DNA of 64,000 nucleotides from Reticulascus tulasneorum (Eukaryota; Ascomycota; Sordariomycetes; Glomerellales; Reticulascaceae). Of the stretch, positions 45,051 through 55,979 are shown one piece after another. The notes beneath the pieces were generated by a model. That model saw only the letters and a list, made by a program, of their open reading frames with translations. It was not told where the DNA came from and searched no databases. Location: assembly GCA_001557505.1 (NCBI GenBank), contig LSAX01000005.1, forward strand, positions 186,001 through 250,000, given 5' to 3'. Within the stretch, counting starts at the first letter, position 1. Each line of letters starts with the position of its first letter. Made by a program: the position numbers and the translations under genes.

Positions 45051-45620
45051 TTGTTGATGTCAAACGATTGTTAGGGAGGATAGGGACGATGGACTCAAAA
45101 CACCCAAATTAATGGCAAGCAAAGTTCGGTGAGAAGGTGTGCCCCTCCTTGACCGAAAATAGCTCCTGCGGGCACTAGCTGACTGGCCAGTCTACTTAAG
45201 GTACCTACCTTAGCCTACCTTAGTCTAGTGCGGGGTTATCCTAAAATCCGGGTGGCATCAATGCCACCGAAAGTATTCATGACGGAACTGTGGTCAAGCT
45301 CGTCCAGTTCCTCGACTTTCACCTCTTCGTCCTTGGCTTCTATGTATTCCTATATACAATTTTATCGTATTTCGATGGTGTCTAACTTCGATTGGTCACA
45401 GTGTCGTCAAAGTGTCCTTAGCTGGTAGCACCTACATGTTACACGGTTTTCGGTCAGACGCATTCATAATCTCTGTAAAGTCTCTACGAAGATTTCAGTA
45501 TATTGCAACAAGCTGATACATTGTGCATACTACATGATCAAACAGCTCACAACGCCCGTGCTCTTCTGTACAGGAACTCGAACAAAGAACTTGCACTAGT
45601 CGGCATTGTACCCATTCGAC
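45051..45620. other. Intergenic, no gene seen
   Basis: 570 bp, including the chitinase promoter. A TAGGTAC/CCTACCTTAG-type repeat lies at about 45197-45225. No coding region. Confidence 0.5.
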
Positions 45621-46982
45621 TTAACCTAGATGCTTCCATTGTTCGTACGCAACCCAAGCTTGGAAAATCGCAACCGCAAGACTCAGTATGCCCAGGATGA
45701 TGGCGATAGAGACCCCAACCAGCGTCGCCATCATAACATACCGTGCTCCGCTTTTCCGCTGCAGCCAGGACTCTACGATGCCTCGGGGTGCGGGATTTTC
45801 CACCTCGTCGTATAAATCTATCAGCCGATGACCCCAATATTGAAACGCAAGTCCATACTCGTCTGGCTTTCGGTATCCCATTGGAGCGTATCGGCGGCAG
45901 TCAGGGTCAAACCCGTCCTTGGCGATGAGCCGGCGGAGGATGCTTTGGGAGCCAGCATCTGCAAACGGAAACAGCAGAAGATAAATGGTGTCAAGTGTCT
46001 CCAGTGCCAACGCGCGAGGTATGTTAGCCCTTGGTAGTGGATCAGTAAAGTGCCTTACATCATATCTCAACTTAGGTTGGGGACTTTGAGATGAATGCAA
46101 AAGTCGCACAGAGTATCTGTAGGGGTCGACAAACCTCGCATGCGAGTCCTCCTTAGTTTCGAATAAGTGCTCTTTCAGAGCACTTGTGTAATGGAATATC
46201 TCCAATGTCCCTGACTTGGCGTCCAGCCGGAGATGGTTTCTCAGGTCGCGTGTGCCTGTCAGCTTGAGACCCGCAATCTTCATAAGTTTGTGAGCGGTAA
46301 GACTGGCTTTGATGGCAATGGATGAAGACTGGATCTCATTGAGATCCGGACAAGCCCTCGCAGGAAATGAGTTATCCAGGAACTGGAGATATGATTGATC
46401 GAGGCCCCAATCCAGAGGCTGCGTTGCCCTGACGAAAGACCCAGTATCGTTGCCGCCGGCGGAAGAACTAGACATGGTCATTACCTTCATCGCAATATCG
46501 AATGCCCGGTTCTGGTCCGCTTCCGCCGGCAGAGATGTAGCCTGTCTAGTCTTATAGAAATCTTGCGTAAGTTGTCTGCGCTGAAGGCTTTGGTTCTTCT
46601 TGACGAAGGCAATCATTGAGAAGAGGTCACCATGGCTGCTCAGCGCCGGCGGCGCTCCGGAAAGAAACTCCGGAACATAGGATGAAGCTATGTCTTCGTA
46701 GAATTGAAAGAAAGGCGACAAATTCTTCAGTCTATCTTTTGAGCTACAGGAGCCAGTGGAAGCTTGTTGGTGGTCTGCGGAACCATCGCAGTCGGCACAC
46801 ACTGGCCACTCCCAAAGGGCACGACAGAGTGCTAAGCGGTCAAAGTCAGAGCGGGTTTCGGCGGACGTCGAATTCCCCATCCTGAAAACCGGGTTGGCCC
46901 ATGAAACACGTTTGTATCTTGAGTGTTGGTACGCTGCATACTTACTTAAAAGTTGCGGTTGGCGCTCGCCGACCGACGTCAT
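45621..46982 (-). CDS. Uncharacterised protein with C-terminal membrane anchor, 453 aa
   Basis: Single exon. No enzymatic motif recognised. Residues 1-400 are soluble and mixed alpha/beta in look. A single strong hydrophobic helix at about 420-442 (Met-Met-Ala-Thr-Leu-Val-Gly-Val-Ser-Ile-Ala-Ile-Ile) is followed by Trp-Val-Ala-Tyr-Glu-Gln-Trp, as in tail-anchored proteins of a fungal family I have seen only as hypothetical. Met35 begins Met-Gly-Asn-Ser-Thr-Ser, a good N-myristoylation site, so translation from 46880 is a real alternative; upstream sequence would then be leader. It diverges from a trypsin-like protease gene 387 bp away, with a tandem duplication in between. Confidence 0.75.
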   Translation of the reverse strand: MTSVGERQPQLLSKYAAYQHSRYKRVSWANPVFRMGNSTSAETRSDFDRLALCRALWEWPVCADCDGSADHQQASTGSCSSKDRLKNLSPFFQFYEDIASSYVPEFLSGAPPALSSHGDLFSMIAFVKKNQSLQRRQLTQDFYKTRQATSLPAEADQNRAFDIAMKVMTMSSSSAGGNDTGSFVRATQPLDWGLDQSYLQFLDNSFPARACPDLNEIQSSSIAIKASLTAHKLMKIAGLKLTGTRDLRNHLRLDAKSGTLEIFHYTSALKEHLFETKEDSHARFVDPYRYSVRLLHSSQSPQPKLRYDVRHFTDPLPRANIPRALALETLDTIYLLLFPFADAGSQSILRRLIAKDGFDPDCRRYAPMGYRKPDEYGLAFQYWGHRLIDLYDEVENPAPRGIVESWLQRKSGARYVMMATLVGVSIAIILGILSLAVAIFQAWVAYEQWKHLG

Positions 46983-46983
46983 T

Positions 46984-47095
46984 GCAGGCTACCTCCTGAG
47001 CAGGACGCCGTGTAGCACATGAGGCGCCGAGGCAGTGCAGGCTGCCTCCTGAGCAGGACGCCGTGTAGCACATGAGGCGCCGAGGCAGTGCAGGC
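46984..47095. repeat. 53-bp tandem duplication in a divergent promoter
   Basis: Two copies of a 53-bp unit (46984-47036 and 47037-47089) differ at one base, and a third starts (6 bp). The junction word AGGCAGTGCAGG recurs at 47151-47162. The first copy begins two bases upstream of the ATG at 46982, so it alters the 5' leader of that gene. High identity suggests a recent event. Confidence 0.9.
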
Positions 47096-47369
47096 AAATC
47101 ACTCAATTAAATAGCCAAAAATCCAAATTAGCGAATTCATATATTCAACAAGGCAGTGCAGGGGCTATTTGATAAGGCTTTCCAATGTCCTAACATTCCC
47201 TCTACCCACTTCTTCAGTCCTCCTTGAAGTCTTATCTGTTCTCTATCTCATTGTCGCTCGCGCTGCACACTATTAGTACATGGCTTTGTAGGTAGAGATA
47301 TCTAACTCCACTAGCAGATTCCAGCCCCATACAACGGTAGTATACTCAATCATACATCTAATTACTGCG

Positions 47370-49054
47370 ATGAATTCTAGCGACGCGAGCCCGAGGCTTC
47401 CTCAGCATTCGCATCAACCACGACGACTCCCTTTCGACGAATCTAAACCCCACCACAATGGATCATTGAGGGACTCTGCCGACAATACTGTAGACTCAGG
47501 ATATGGCAGCCTGGCAGGGACGCCGATAAATCCAGTCGAGAAGAGACAACCAGCTGGCTTAGAGGCAACGTTTGACGAGAATCACGCAGCAACTCGCAAC
47601 TGCTCGAAGATCTTGTTTACGCCCCGCCCTGGCCTTTTTTGTTTCGATAAAGCTCTCGATGTAGCCGTTATGAAATGGTTTGAGGACACAGAGCCGCAGA
47701 TTGAGCGGCTCCTGGTAGAGTTTCTCAAATCTGGTCGCCGGCTGTCCCGAAATTTCAAGCCTACAGCCATTCGGCTGATGATGCTTGGAGAAATCCAATC
47801 AACTGCCAGGCCACACTTGGTAGTTTTCTCTCCACCGAAGGGCACAAGCAAGATCGACAAATTCTTCTCCAAAGTGGAGGTAAAGGAGTTGCTCGTCCTG
47901 CGGGATGGCGGTGTTTCGATCCCAGTCATTATCCACGCCCACACCCGATTCCTGACCCATGGCATATCGTCCGTCCCAGCGTTATGTTCCCGAAAGTCTA
48001 TGCACTATAGACTGAGTACCCTTTGTGGCATGCCAATAATTCTGGGGGGCCTTCGAAGGGCAACGCTGGGAGGTCTGATTATGGTCCGATGCTCCGGAAT
48101 ACCGGGGGTCGCCGATACAAACCCTAAGTTCTTCGGTCTCACTGTAGGCCACCTCTTTGGCGATGAGGAGACGGATAATAGCGATTGTGAGGATAGTGAC
48201 GATGGCCAGCAGTGCGATCAGAAAGATGACGTGTTCAAGTCTACTCCCCCCTGCCTATCATTGTCGGAGGCCTTAACACCAGACTCCTCCTCCTGGAACT
48301 GGGCGGAGGGGACGCAACTGGGCTTTCTAGTCGACCTCGGCAAGGGCGCCTATGGCCAGCCAGACTTGGACTGGTCCCTCATCGAGGTGAAGAGGGTGCT
48401 TCCAAATCTGATCGACGCTGGAACGTCGGATGGAGGGTTTCGGAAGGCAGACTTGGTAACTCCAAAGTATGCAGTTGGCTTTGGAGCACCCCACCGTTCC
48501 GTCGTGGTTGTGAGCGGAACCCGTGGGCCGCAACCCGGCAAACTGATCTTCACTCCGACTAGAGTTATGGTCGGGCAAAGTGAATCATTCTCGAATGCTT
48601 ATATCCTCAAGTTGGATCAAGGAAGCAGTGAGTCGTATAAGTCTCATTCCACATTGTGTTGTGGTTTTCGCGGTGCTGACCTCTCATTTTAGTCGATTAC
48701 GGGGACTCTGGATCCTGGGTCATTGACCAAGCCACGTACGAGGTATACGGCCATGTCATGGGCGTCGATTTGTTTGGCGATGCCCATGTCATTCCAATGT
48801 TTGACACACTTCAGGATATTAAATCTAGACTCGATGCGTCCGCTGTAGACCTACCACTTACGGTTGACATCCTCGCCAGCTCCGGCTTCATCCCCGATGT
48901 ACAACAGAGCGGATCCTCTCCCGAGAGACCGAGCACGCCGGTGCCGTCGACACCGGAAGCACAGGTCGATTCAGGTTATGCCACTGCATCTCGCTGCACC
49001 CCTCAGACGGTTTTCCATGTATTGCAGTTACAGGATTCGGACCTGGACCAGTAA
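47370..49054 (+). CDS. Intracellular trypsin-like serine protease, 539 aa
   Basis: Exons 47370-48627 and 48693-49054. The 65-nt intron (48628-48692) uses GTGAGT, a GCTGACC branch and TTTTAG. No signal peptide. Residues 1-70 are polar, with an Asp-Ser-Gly-Tyr-Gly-Ser-Leu motif that recurs as Asp-Ser-Gly-Tyr-Ala near the C-terminus. A helical region follows at 70-190, then a chymotrypsin-fold domain. Its likely triad is His261 (Thr-Val-Gly-His-Leu-Phe), Asp334 (Leu-Asp-Trp-Ser-Leu-Ile-Glu) and Ser425 (Gly-Asp-Ser-Gly-Ser-Trp). The intron splits the protein just before the nucleophile loop, so the active site exists only in the spliced product. An acidic insert (residues 270-290) separates His and Asp. 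Related fungal protease domains occur as NLR effector domains; this one is free-standing. Confidence 0.82.
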
Positions 49055-50965
49055 TTGCAGCCTTAAATAGACGATCAGGCCGGCATGCGCCAGTTGTGCT
49101 CGTCTACTACCGACAGTCTTGTTTAGAGGTTGCATGTGTGGCGATGGATGTCTTACTCACCGCCCAAACTGGGTTCTGCCAGCAAGCTATCAGTCAAGCT
49201 TTAAATGCGTGCTGCACCACCAGTGCCGCGTAACCTCGGCCCTCAGCAGCTTGCAATGAACTTTAATTGAGCGAGATGTCATCTTGAAGCCTTCTTCTGG
49301 GACAGGATTCACAAAGATTCAGCATCTGAGGTACGGATTTAACACCAAGCCTGTAAGTAATAGATAGCTATTTAGATTATATACTCAATTTCTGACGTTC
49401 CTCTACTCCGCGACCAGCTTGGGTACGTTAACCCACTTTCTTGTCCTAACCCTTGGCTTAGTAGAGTACATATATTCCAAGGGCAGAAGCTAGAATTTTC
49501 ACCATATGATCTCAAACATACAAAAAAGGATTTTATGGATTGATGTCTTGCCGGGTGACAGTGAGGCTGAACGTCTTCAGACAAAGGCGGTAGACTATGT
49601 AACTGTCACAAGTCTCGGTGAGTAAGAGACAGGTGCCGATGCTGTGCTGTAGTGCGGGGTCGTTTGTGGCTTAACTTAGGCCCACCAACATCACCAAATT
49701 CCCAAGTCGGCCAACCATCCCCCAAATCAACGTTTACCTAACGCTGTACCTACCTCTAGACAAATCGCAGAATCGTCTGAGTTCATTCATACTAATGCGC
49801 ATACAACCCCCTAACCTGGACCCGTCTTGATATACTGGTGTAGCAAGGGCAACAGCTTGCGAGCGGATTGGCCGACTCTTCCCGATGCACACTAGTTGCG
49901 GGACGAAGCGGCTGCGGAGTACACGTCGTGGCACTTGATCTACGATGGCCGCAGGTCGTGTGACATGCGTCTAGTCTTATCCTAGGTGTTGTGGTGTGTG
50001 GGTCGTGGGACTTTGATTACACGAATCGAATGTTGCTGTCGGCCCTATCTGCAAGTGAAGATGACTCCTAATGTAAGACCGAAAGTTCTCTGGGCATAAC
50101 CTGTTCATCACTCACCTGCAGATGCAGGCCTTCTAATGCGTCACTCAATATTCCCTTCTTACTCAAGCAGCTGTTTAGCCCGGTCCGTTCTAGCATGGGA
50201 GACCCTGGCTTGTGCAGCCATACCTGCCCGCAGGAGCGGACAACCCGGCAGTGCTTCCAGTGAAGCCGGCGGCACGCTCCCTGTCTTCCGTCACAATCAC
50301 TCCATCTATACTACAGGCGGATGGCCGAGCGAAGTGAGATGATATGTATTTTCTCCTCGGGCATGTCCTAAATCCGAGAGCTGCAAGACCAAACGTGCGC
50401 CACCGGAGTGTTGTTAGGGATAGTCCTCCGACACACAATGCCAGTCAACCAGCACCAGAAAGAGGATGGACCAAGCTTGCTCGCATTGTCTCGCTATCCC
50501 CACCAATGAAAATGAGATGATGAAGTGCTGCACCATGGGCTTTGATTCTATATGCACCTTCTAAATACGTTCGGAGGAGTCCACAGGGAAGGAATCTGCA
50601 GTCTCGGCACAGGCTTTGCCGCTGTCCTGGAGGCACCTTGAAGCGATGAACCTTCATCGCCGTATCGGTGTGATCATGCGGTAGATCTCTCACCAGTTAT
50701 CTAAACCATCATTCCTCTCTTTAACAAACCTTCCTTCGCGTGCTGTGTTCCTGCTGCTCACCAGATGACTGCAACCCAACACCGGGAGATATCAACATTG
50801 CGTCCCCGGTAAGAGCGTCTTGATACGTATCGTTTATATCCTGCAGCGCCTTTCACACCGACTGGACGTGATTACGCCGACACCTCGTTGAGGCTTGACG
50901 ACGAGCGCTTGGTGCCAGGACCTCAACCCAAATCTGGCTCACACTGTTAGCGAATATAGTTTTCA
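49055..50965. other. Intergenic, no gene seen
   Basis: 1.9 kb between two same-strand genes. Frames are short and without domains. Confidence 0.5.
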
Positions 50966-52215
50966 ATGGCCGAGGAACCACCACAGACAGCGCTGTCACT
51001 TGCTCAGGCTCCGATCGAGGCTGCGACCGCGGAAGACCACGAAGATGGCGAGTTCGACGTCTCAGATTGGGATGGCGGCTCAAATGCCTCCACCAGTGTG
51101 ACATCTAGTATACTTCAGCACTCGTTCGAGAATGGCAGACGGGTACGTGGCATCTTGCCTGCAGCAAGCATATCTAAACCTCGGACCTCTTGGTTAACAA
51201 CAAGATAGTACCATCAATATCGAAACGGACGATACCCTATTCCAAACGACGATGTCGAGCAAAGCCGAGAAGGCATGAAGCATGCCCTCACTATGGAACT
51301 TACGAAGTGAGTCGGATACACTTTATCGATTACCGATTGGAGCTCATCTTCGTAAAGCGGCAAGCTCTTCTTTGCGCCAATAGGCAACAGTCCTCAGAAG
51401 ATCATTGACTTGGGGACGGGAACTGGGACATGGGCCATGGATGGTAGGCAGTACGCCGAATGAAATGTTCAGCCAAATCTGATAGATGCAGTTGCCGACC
51501 AATTCCCCAGCGCCGAGATTGTGGGCATCGACCTCAGCCCGATCCAGCCCGCCTGGGTGCCGCCCAACCTGAAGTTTGTCGTCGATGATGTGGAAGACGA
51601 GTGGTTACACGGAGATAATTATGATCTGGTGCACTTCCGGCATCTAATCCCCGCGCTAAAAGAAATGGACAAAGTGTGTAAAATGGCCTACGAGTGAGCA
51701 GTCGCGCATCGTTCTGGATTGGAGAACTGGCAGATATACTAACGGCCGTGAGCAGCCATCTCAAACCAGGTGGTTGGATAGAATCCCAAGACTTCGGTGG
51801 TGAAGTCCTCTGTGATGATGGCACCATGGCCGATGACTTTGCCCCCAAGAAGTTCTTTGACTTGTGCGACACCGCCCTGGCCAAGTTCGGAATGCACTTT
51901 CGAAGCGCAAACACCTTTGGTGAAAGGCTTGTAAAGGCGGGCTTCCAAAATGTGAAGTGCACCACGCTTAAGGCGCCTATAGGAACATGGCCCAAGGATA
52001 AAGTACTCCGTGTCGCGGGATGGTATATGCGCACAGCAGCCAATGACTTGATGAGTGCCATGGCAGCCAAGCCATTCCGTGCCCTCGGCATGGATCCCCT
52101 TGAGATCGAGGTCTTCCTCGCTGGCGCAAGAAAGGGCGTAGATGATCATTCCACACACTCTTATCTGAACTATCGTTTCTGGACTGGCCAGAAGCCTGGA
52201 TCTCCAGAAAGCTAA
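50966..52215 (+). CDS. LaeA/TAM-type SAM-dependent methyltransferase, 340 aa
   Basis: Five exons: 50966-51142, 51209-51306, 51358-51443, 51492-51693 and 51756-52215. Introns are 66, 51, 48 and 62 nt. An acidic N-terminal stretch leads to Tyr-His-Gln-Tyr-Arg-Asn-Gly-Arg-Tyr-Pro-Ile-Pro-Asn-Asp, the usual entry of this fungal family. The SAM loop is Ile-Ile-Asp-Leu-Gly-Thr-Gly-Thr-Gly-Thr-Trp-Ala. Gly-Ile-Asp-Leu-Ser-Pro-Ile-Gln-Pro is motif II, and His-Leu-Lys-Pro-Gly-Gly-Trp-Ile-Glu is motif IV. Intron 3 is placed to give Trp-Ala-Met-Asp-Val-Ala-Asp-Gln-Phe-Pro; an acceptor 6 nt earlier would add two residues. LaeA relatives methylate unknown targets and often influence secondary metabolism. 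Not the LaeA orthologue on present evidence. Confidence 0.88.
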
Positions 52216-52867
52216 AGGACCAACCTTCTAGGCGTATCTTATATCAACACAGCAGCTCGAAGCGGACTGCGGCGACTATGAGATTACTGGGTTCGCCGGA
52301 TACATTCAAGCAGGGTTATTTGGAAGGAGTGATTCATTGGCTGCTATCTTTCGACAGCAAGCTGCATTTGTGAGATGCTTCGGTATGAAGGCATTCATCG
52401 TTTGATGGATAGGATCAAGTACTTGTGAAAGGATGTATTCCAGAGAATATAGGAGTTTATACAATTCATCGGCTGCATATAGACATATCCACATACGCAA
52501 GGCTAGCAGTGCTCGACCATGCCAGCGGTAACGAAGCTACTCGCACGCGTAAACTTGTTCACATGGAGATGCGTGCGGAAAAGGCGACATTCCTGAGAGA
52601 TACCTTGTAAATCATGCTAGTCAACGGGCTCGGTGAAAGTGGGGTGGGTCAAGATCTACACCGAGGTGAGGCTAGCTCACCGTAATTTTTCTGCTGCTAA
52701 TTTTTCGTCCCAATCATCAATTTCTTTACGAACCCTCCTCAGAACAAGCTGCCTCGTGTCAAATCCTGTAATTACGACTCTTGAAGATGTTTGGGTCTAT
52801 TTAAGGATTCTATCCTCTGTTTATGTTAGGCGGTACCCGGCAATTGGCTCCAATTGCTCTCGTCAAA
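52216..52867. other. Intergenic, no gene seen
   Basis: 652 bp: 3' flank of the methyltransferase gene and JIP5 promoter. No coding region. Confidence 0.5.
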
Positions 52868-54196
52868 ATGTTCGAAAACGTGTGCACTTTGCCGCTTAGT
52901 GCCGAGATCTTCGCCCAGGCTCTTCACCCGTCCGAGCCTCTACTCACGGTCGGACTCTCAAGCGGCCATGTGGAGACCTTCCGTCTGCCTCCATCCGTCG
53001 ACAAGGCTTCGGATGACTCTGCCGATGGCGACACAAGTGTACTTTCTGACGGGAAGGCTACGATTGGGAGCCTGTGGCGTACTCGACGGCACAAAGGAAG
53101 CTGCAGAGCTCTGGCATACAGTGATGATGGGCTAGGTTTGGGATGCCCAATTCTTGCGGAGCCTTGCACTTGCTAACTGGCTTATGATCCAGCTGTGTAC
53201 TCTGCCGGTACGGATGGCCTCCTGAAGCATTTCTCCGCCACGACTGGCAAGGTTGCTACGAAATTCGCGATTCCCTCCACAACGAAAAACCCGGATGCGC
53301 CAAGCATCATGCACGTTCTCAACCCACAAAGCCTACTCCTTGGCTGCGATTCCGGTTCTCTACACATCATAGATCTACGGGACGGGGCGCCAGGCAAGAA
53401 GCCTGCGCAGACTCACTTCCCCCACTCGGACTACGTATCCTCAATCACACCGCTGCCACCGTCTACCGAAAGCACATCCGGCTTTCCTAAACAATGGGTA
53501 TCAACTGGAGGCACTACGCTCGCGGTGACTGACGTCAGAAGGGGTGTCTTGGTACGATCTGATGACCAGGAGGACGAACTGCTGTCGGCGACCTATGTAC
53601 CGGGCCTGGGTCCGAAGAAGAAGATGAACAATGGAATTGTAGCGGTCGGCTCGGGTTCTGGCGTGGTCACGGTCTGGGACAGAGGTGCGTGGGATGATCA
53701 GCAGGAGCGCATAATCGTCGATGGTGGCAGGGCTGGAGGAGAAAGCATCGACGCCATGATCTTGGTGCCGCAGGAGCTGGGCTGGGGCAAGAAACTGATC
53801 GTGGGAGTTGGGGACGGCAGCCTCCGAGTGGTGGATCTCGTCAAAAGAGAAGTAGATCCCGACCTTTCCCTGCGTCACGACGAAGTAGAAGCCGTGGTCT
53901 CGGTGCTGTTCGACTGCGAGAACCGATTGATCAGCGCGGGCGGCAGGACGGTGAAAGTATGGGAGGAGCTATCCGAGCTGCAAGGAGAAGAGCAGGACAG
54001 CGATGAGGACAGTGACGATAGTGATGATGGGGATAACGGGGATAACGGGAAGAGAGCTGCGAGCAGCGATGAGGACGACAGCGATGGTGCATTGGAGGAC
54101 ATGAAGCAACGAGCGAAACGCCGCAACGTCGGTACTGCTGCGAAACTTGGTCCTATGGGAGCTCACGGCGTACTGGGATTCCAGGATATGGACTGA
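52868..54196 (+). CDS. JIP5: WD-repeat ribosome biogenesis protein Jip5, 423 aa
   Basis: Exons 52868-53135 and 53193-54196. The 57-nt intron (53136-53192) uses GTTTGG, a TGCTAAC branch and CCAG. The WD40 propeller shows [25 protein letters not shown] and Thr-Val-Lys-Val-Trp. A long Asp/Glu/Ser-rich stretch follows near 350-380. The end Lys-Arg-Arg-Asn-Val-Gly-Thr, then Gly-Pro-Met-Gly-Ala-His-Gly-Val, is diagnostic of Jip5/WDR55. It acts in the nucleolus in 60S ribosome production. Marks conserved chromosome next to the quinate cluster. Confidence 0.92.
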
Positions 54197-54565
54197 TTGA
54201 AAAGCGCTTTCCTTCAATGATACCCTTGACTCTAGCCGGTTGAACGGAGAGCATATAGTCTAGCAAGAAGAACGGACACCTTTCCAATGCTTTTCGAGGG
54301 GCAACCCGAGTTGTAGTCTGCTCTTGTATTCATGTTATGCGGAGCATTACAAGCTTGCATACCCAACGGCGCTCCTGGCTGGCTGTCTTCCGATGGCCGG
54401 ATCTATGAGATCTATATATTCTACAGGTCGATGCGGGTAATGGTAATTAACGACTTGTGGTGAGAGGCATTGGATACTCCCCCGCCTAAATTCCCCGCCC
54501 AATGACGACTTCATCGGCCGTAACCTGACAAATCAACCTTTCAACGAGTGAGCCAAATCAATAAA
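54197..54565. other. Intergenic, promoter of the maleylacetate reductase gene
   Basis: 369 bp between JIP5 and the reductase gene, both on the plus strand. No gene or clear QUTA-type site seen. Confidence 0.45.
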
Positions 54566-55722
54566 ATGGATATAATAAAGCCGTTTGTTTACGGTAGCAA
54601 CTCGCCGAAAGTGCTGTTTGGAGCTGGCACGGTGGATAGACTTGCTGACGAGCTTCGACGTCTCAACGTGACCAGGCCGCTCATAGTGTCATCGCCGTCT
54701 CGCGTCTCCCTAGCGAGAACGATCAAGGACAAGCTCTCCTCATCGGAGATCACAGACGTGGATATCCTGGATACAGCGCTCGTCCACAACCCCAGCCACA
54801 TCATTCTCCCTGCTGTCGAGCGGGCCAATGGCAGGGATGTCCTCATCTCAGTCGGGGGCGGCAGCGCGGTCGGCCTTGGGAAGGCCGTGGCTCTGAGGAC
54901 GGGCCTGCCTCACATCGCCATTCCCACGACGTATTCTGGGTCCGAGATGACTCAGATTCTCGGGGAAACCAAGGACGGCAAGAAGACGTCAACAGTCGAC
55001 CCCAAAATCCTGCCCAAGGTGGTCATCTACGATGTGAACTTGACGATGGACCTGCCGGTCAGGATAAGCGGCCCCAGTGGAGTCAATGCCATGGCTCATT
55101 CGTGTGAGTGTGCAGCCGTCTTTTTCTATTCTCGTGGCTTCGTTTGACGGTTTCTACAGTCGAAGCACTGTATGCGGAGCAGGCCAATCCGGTAAGCTCC
55201 ATCATCGCCCTCGAATCCATCAAGGCGTTGTCCTCGTCCCTCCCAGCTATTGTATCGGACCCCTCTTCAGTCGAAGCACGTACGTCGGCTCTTTACGGAG
55301 CCTTTCTCGCCGGCATGGTAGTTGCGTCGACGGGCATTGCTCTTCATCACAAGCTGGCCCACGCGGTCGGGGGAAGCCTCGGGCTTCCTCATGCCGAGAC
55401 TCATTCGATCATTCTTCCCCATTCCATCGCCTACAATGGGGTGGCCATGTCAAGCGATACATTGGAAAAACTGTCTTCTGCCTTGTCTCAGAGCTCCGAA
55501 GAGTCCTTGGCCAGCATTGTCACCGGCTTGAATAAACTCATCCGACAACTGGGCATTCCGACTGCGCTAAAGGACTTGGGCATGAAGGAGGGCGATTTAG
55601 ACCGTATCACTGGCGTTGCGCTCGAGACTCCTTATTGGAATCCGCGGACGGTGGAAAGAGAGAAGATCAGAGAAGTCTTACGGAGAGCATGGGCTGGCGA
55701 GGAAGCTCGGCCGGACCTGTAG
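54566..55722 (+). CDS. Maleylacetate reductase (iron-containing alcohol dehydrogenase fold), 366 aa
   Basis: Exons 54566-55103 and 55160-55722. The 56-nt intron (55104-55159) uses GTGAGT and TACAG and restores Ala-His-Ser-Phe-Glu-Ala-Leu-Tyr. The N-terminal NAD(P) domain has Leu-Ile-Ser-Val-Gly-Gly-Gly-Ser-Ala-Val-Gly-Leu-Gly-Lys and Ile-Pro-Thr-Thr-Tyr-Ser-Gly-Ser-Glu-Met-Thr, the maleylacetate-reductase form of the family signature. The helical domain has Leu-His-His-Lys-Leu-Ala-His and Leu-Pro-His-Ala-Glu-Thr-His. The enzyme reduces maleylacetate to 3-oxoadipate in the hydroxyquinol branch of aromatic breakdown. It stands tail to tail with qutG (257 bp), so could complete the use of quinate-derived protocatechuate; that link is inference. 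The first in-frame ATG is at 54566. Confidence 0.88.
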
Positions 55723-55979
55723 ATTCATTCCACTGGCGGTGCCGAATCCACAATACCGGCTGGTCGGTATAAGTGACACATGACTTCTTGTGAGGATGCT
55801 CTGCTGGATCTTCAGTAGAATAGTCTAGATGTGTCGCATGATATCTATCTAACCCGCCTGAACATCTTGGTGCCACTTCAACACAACATCCCCTAGGGTC
55901 CTAGTCTTATGGCAGACCCAATGAGACGGCTAAAAGCAAGGGTGGCGTCGATTCATCAACTCTAGGGTGCTCTAGCAGC

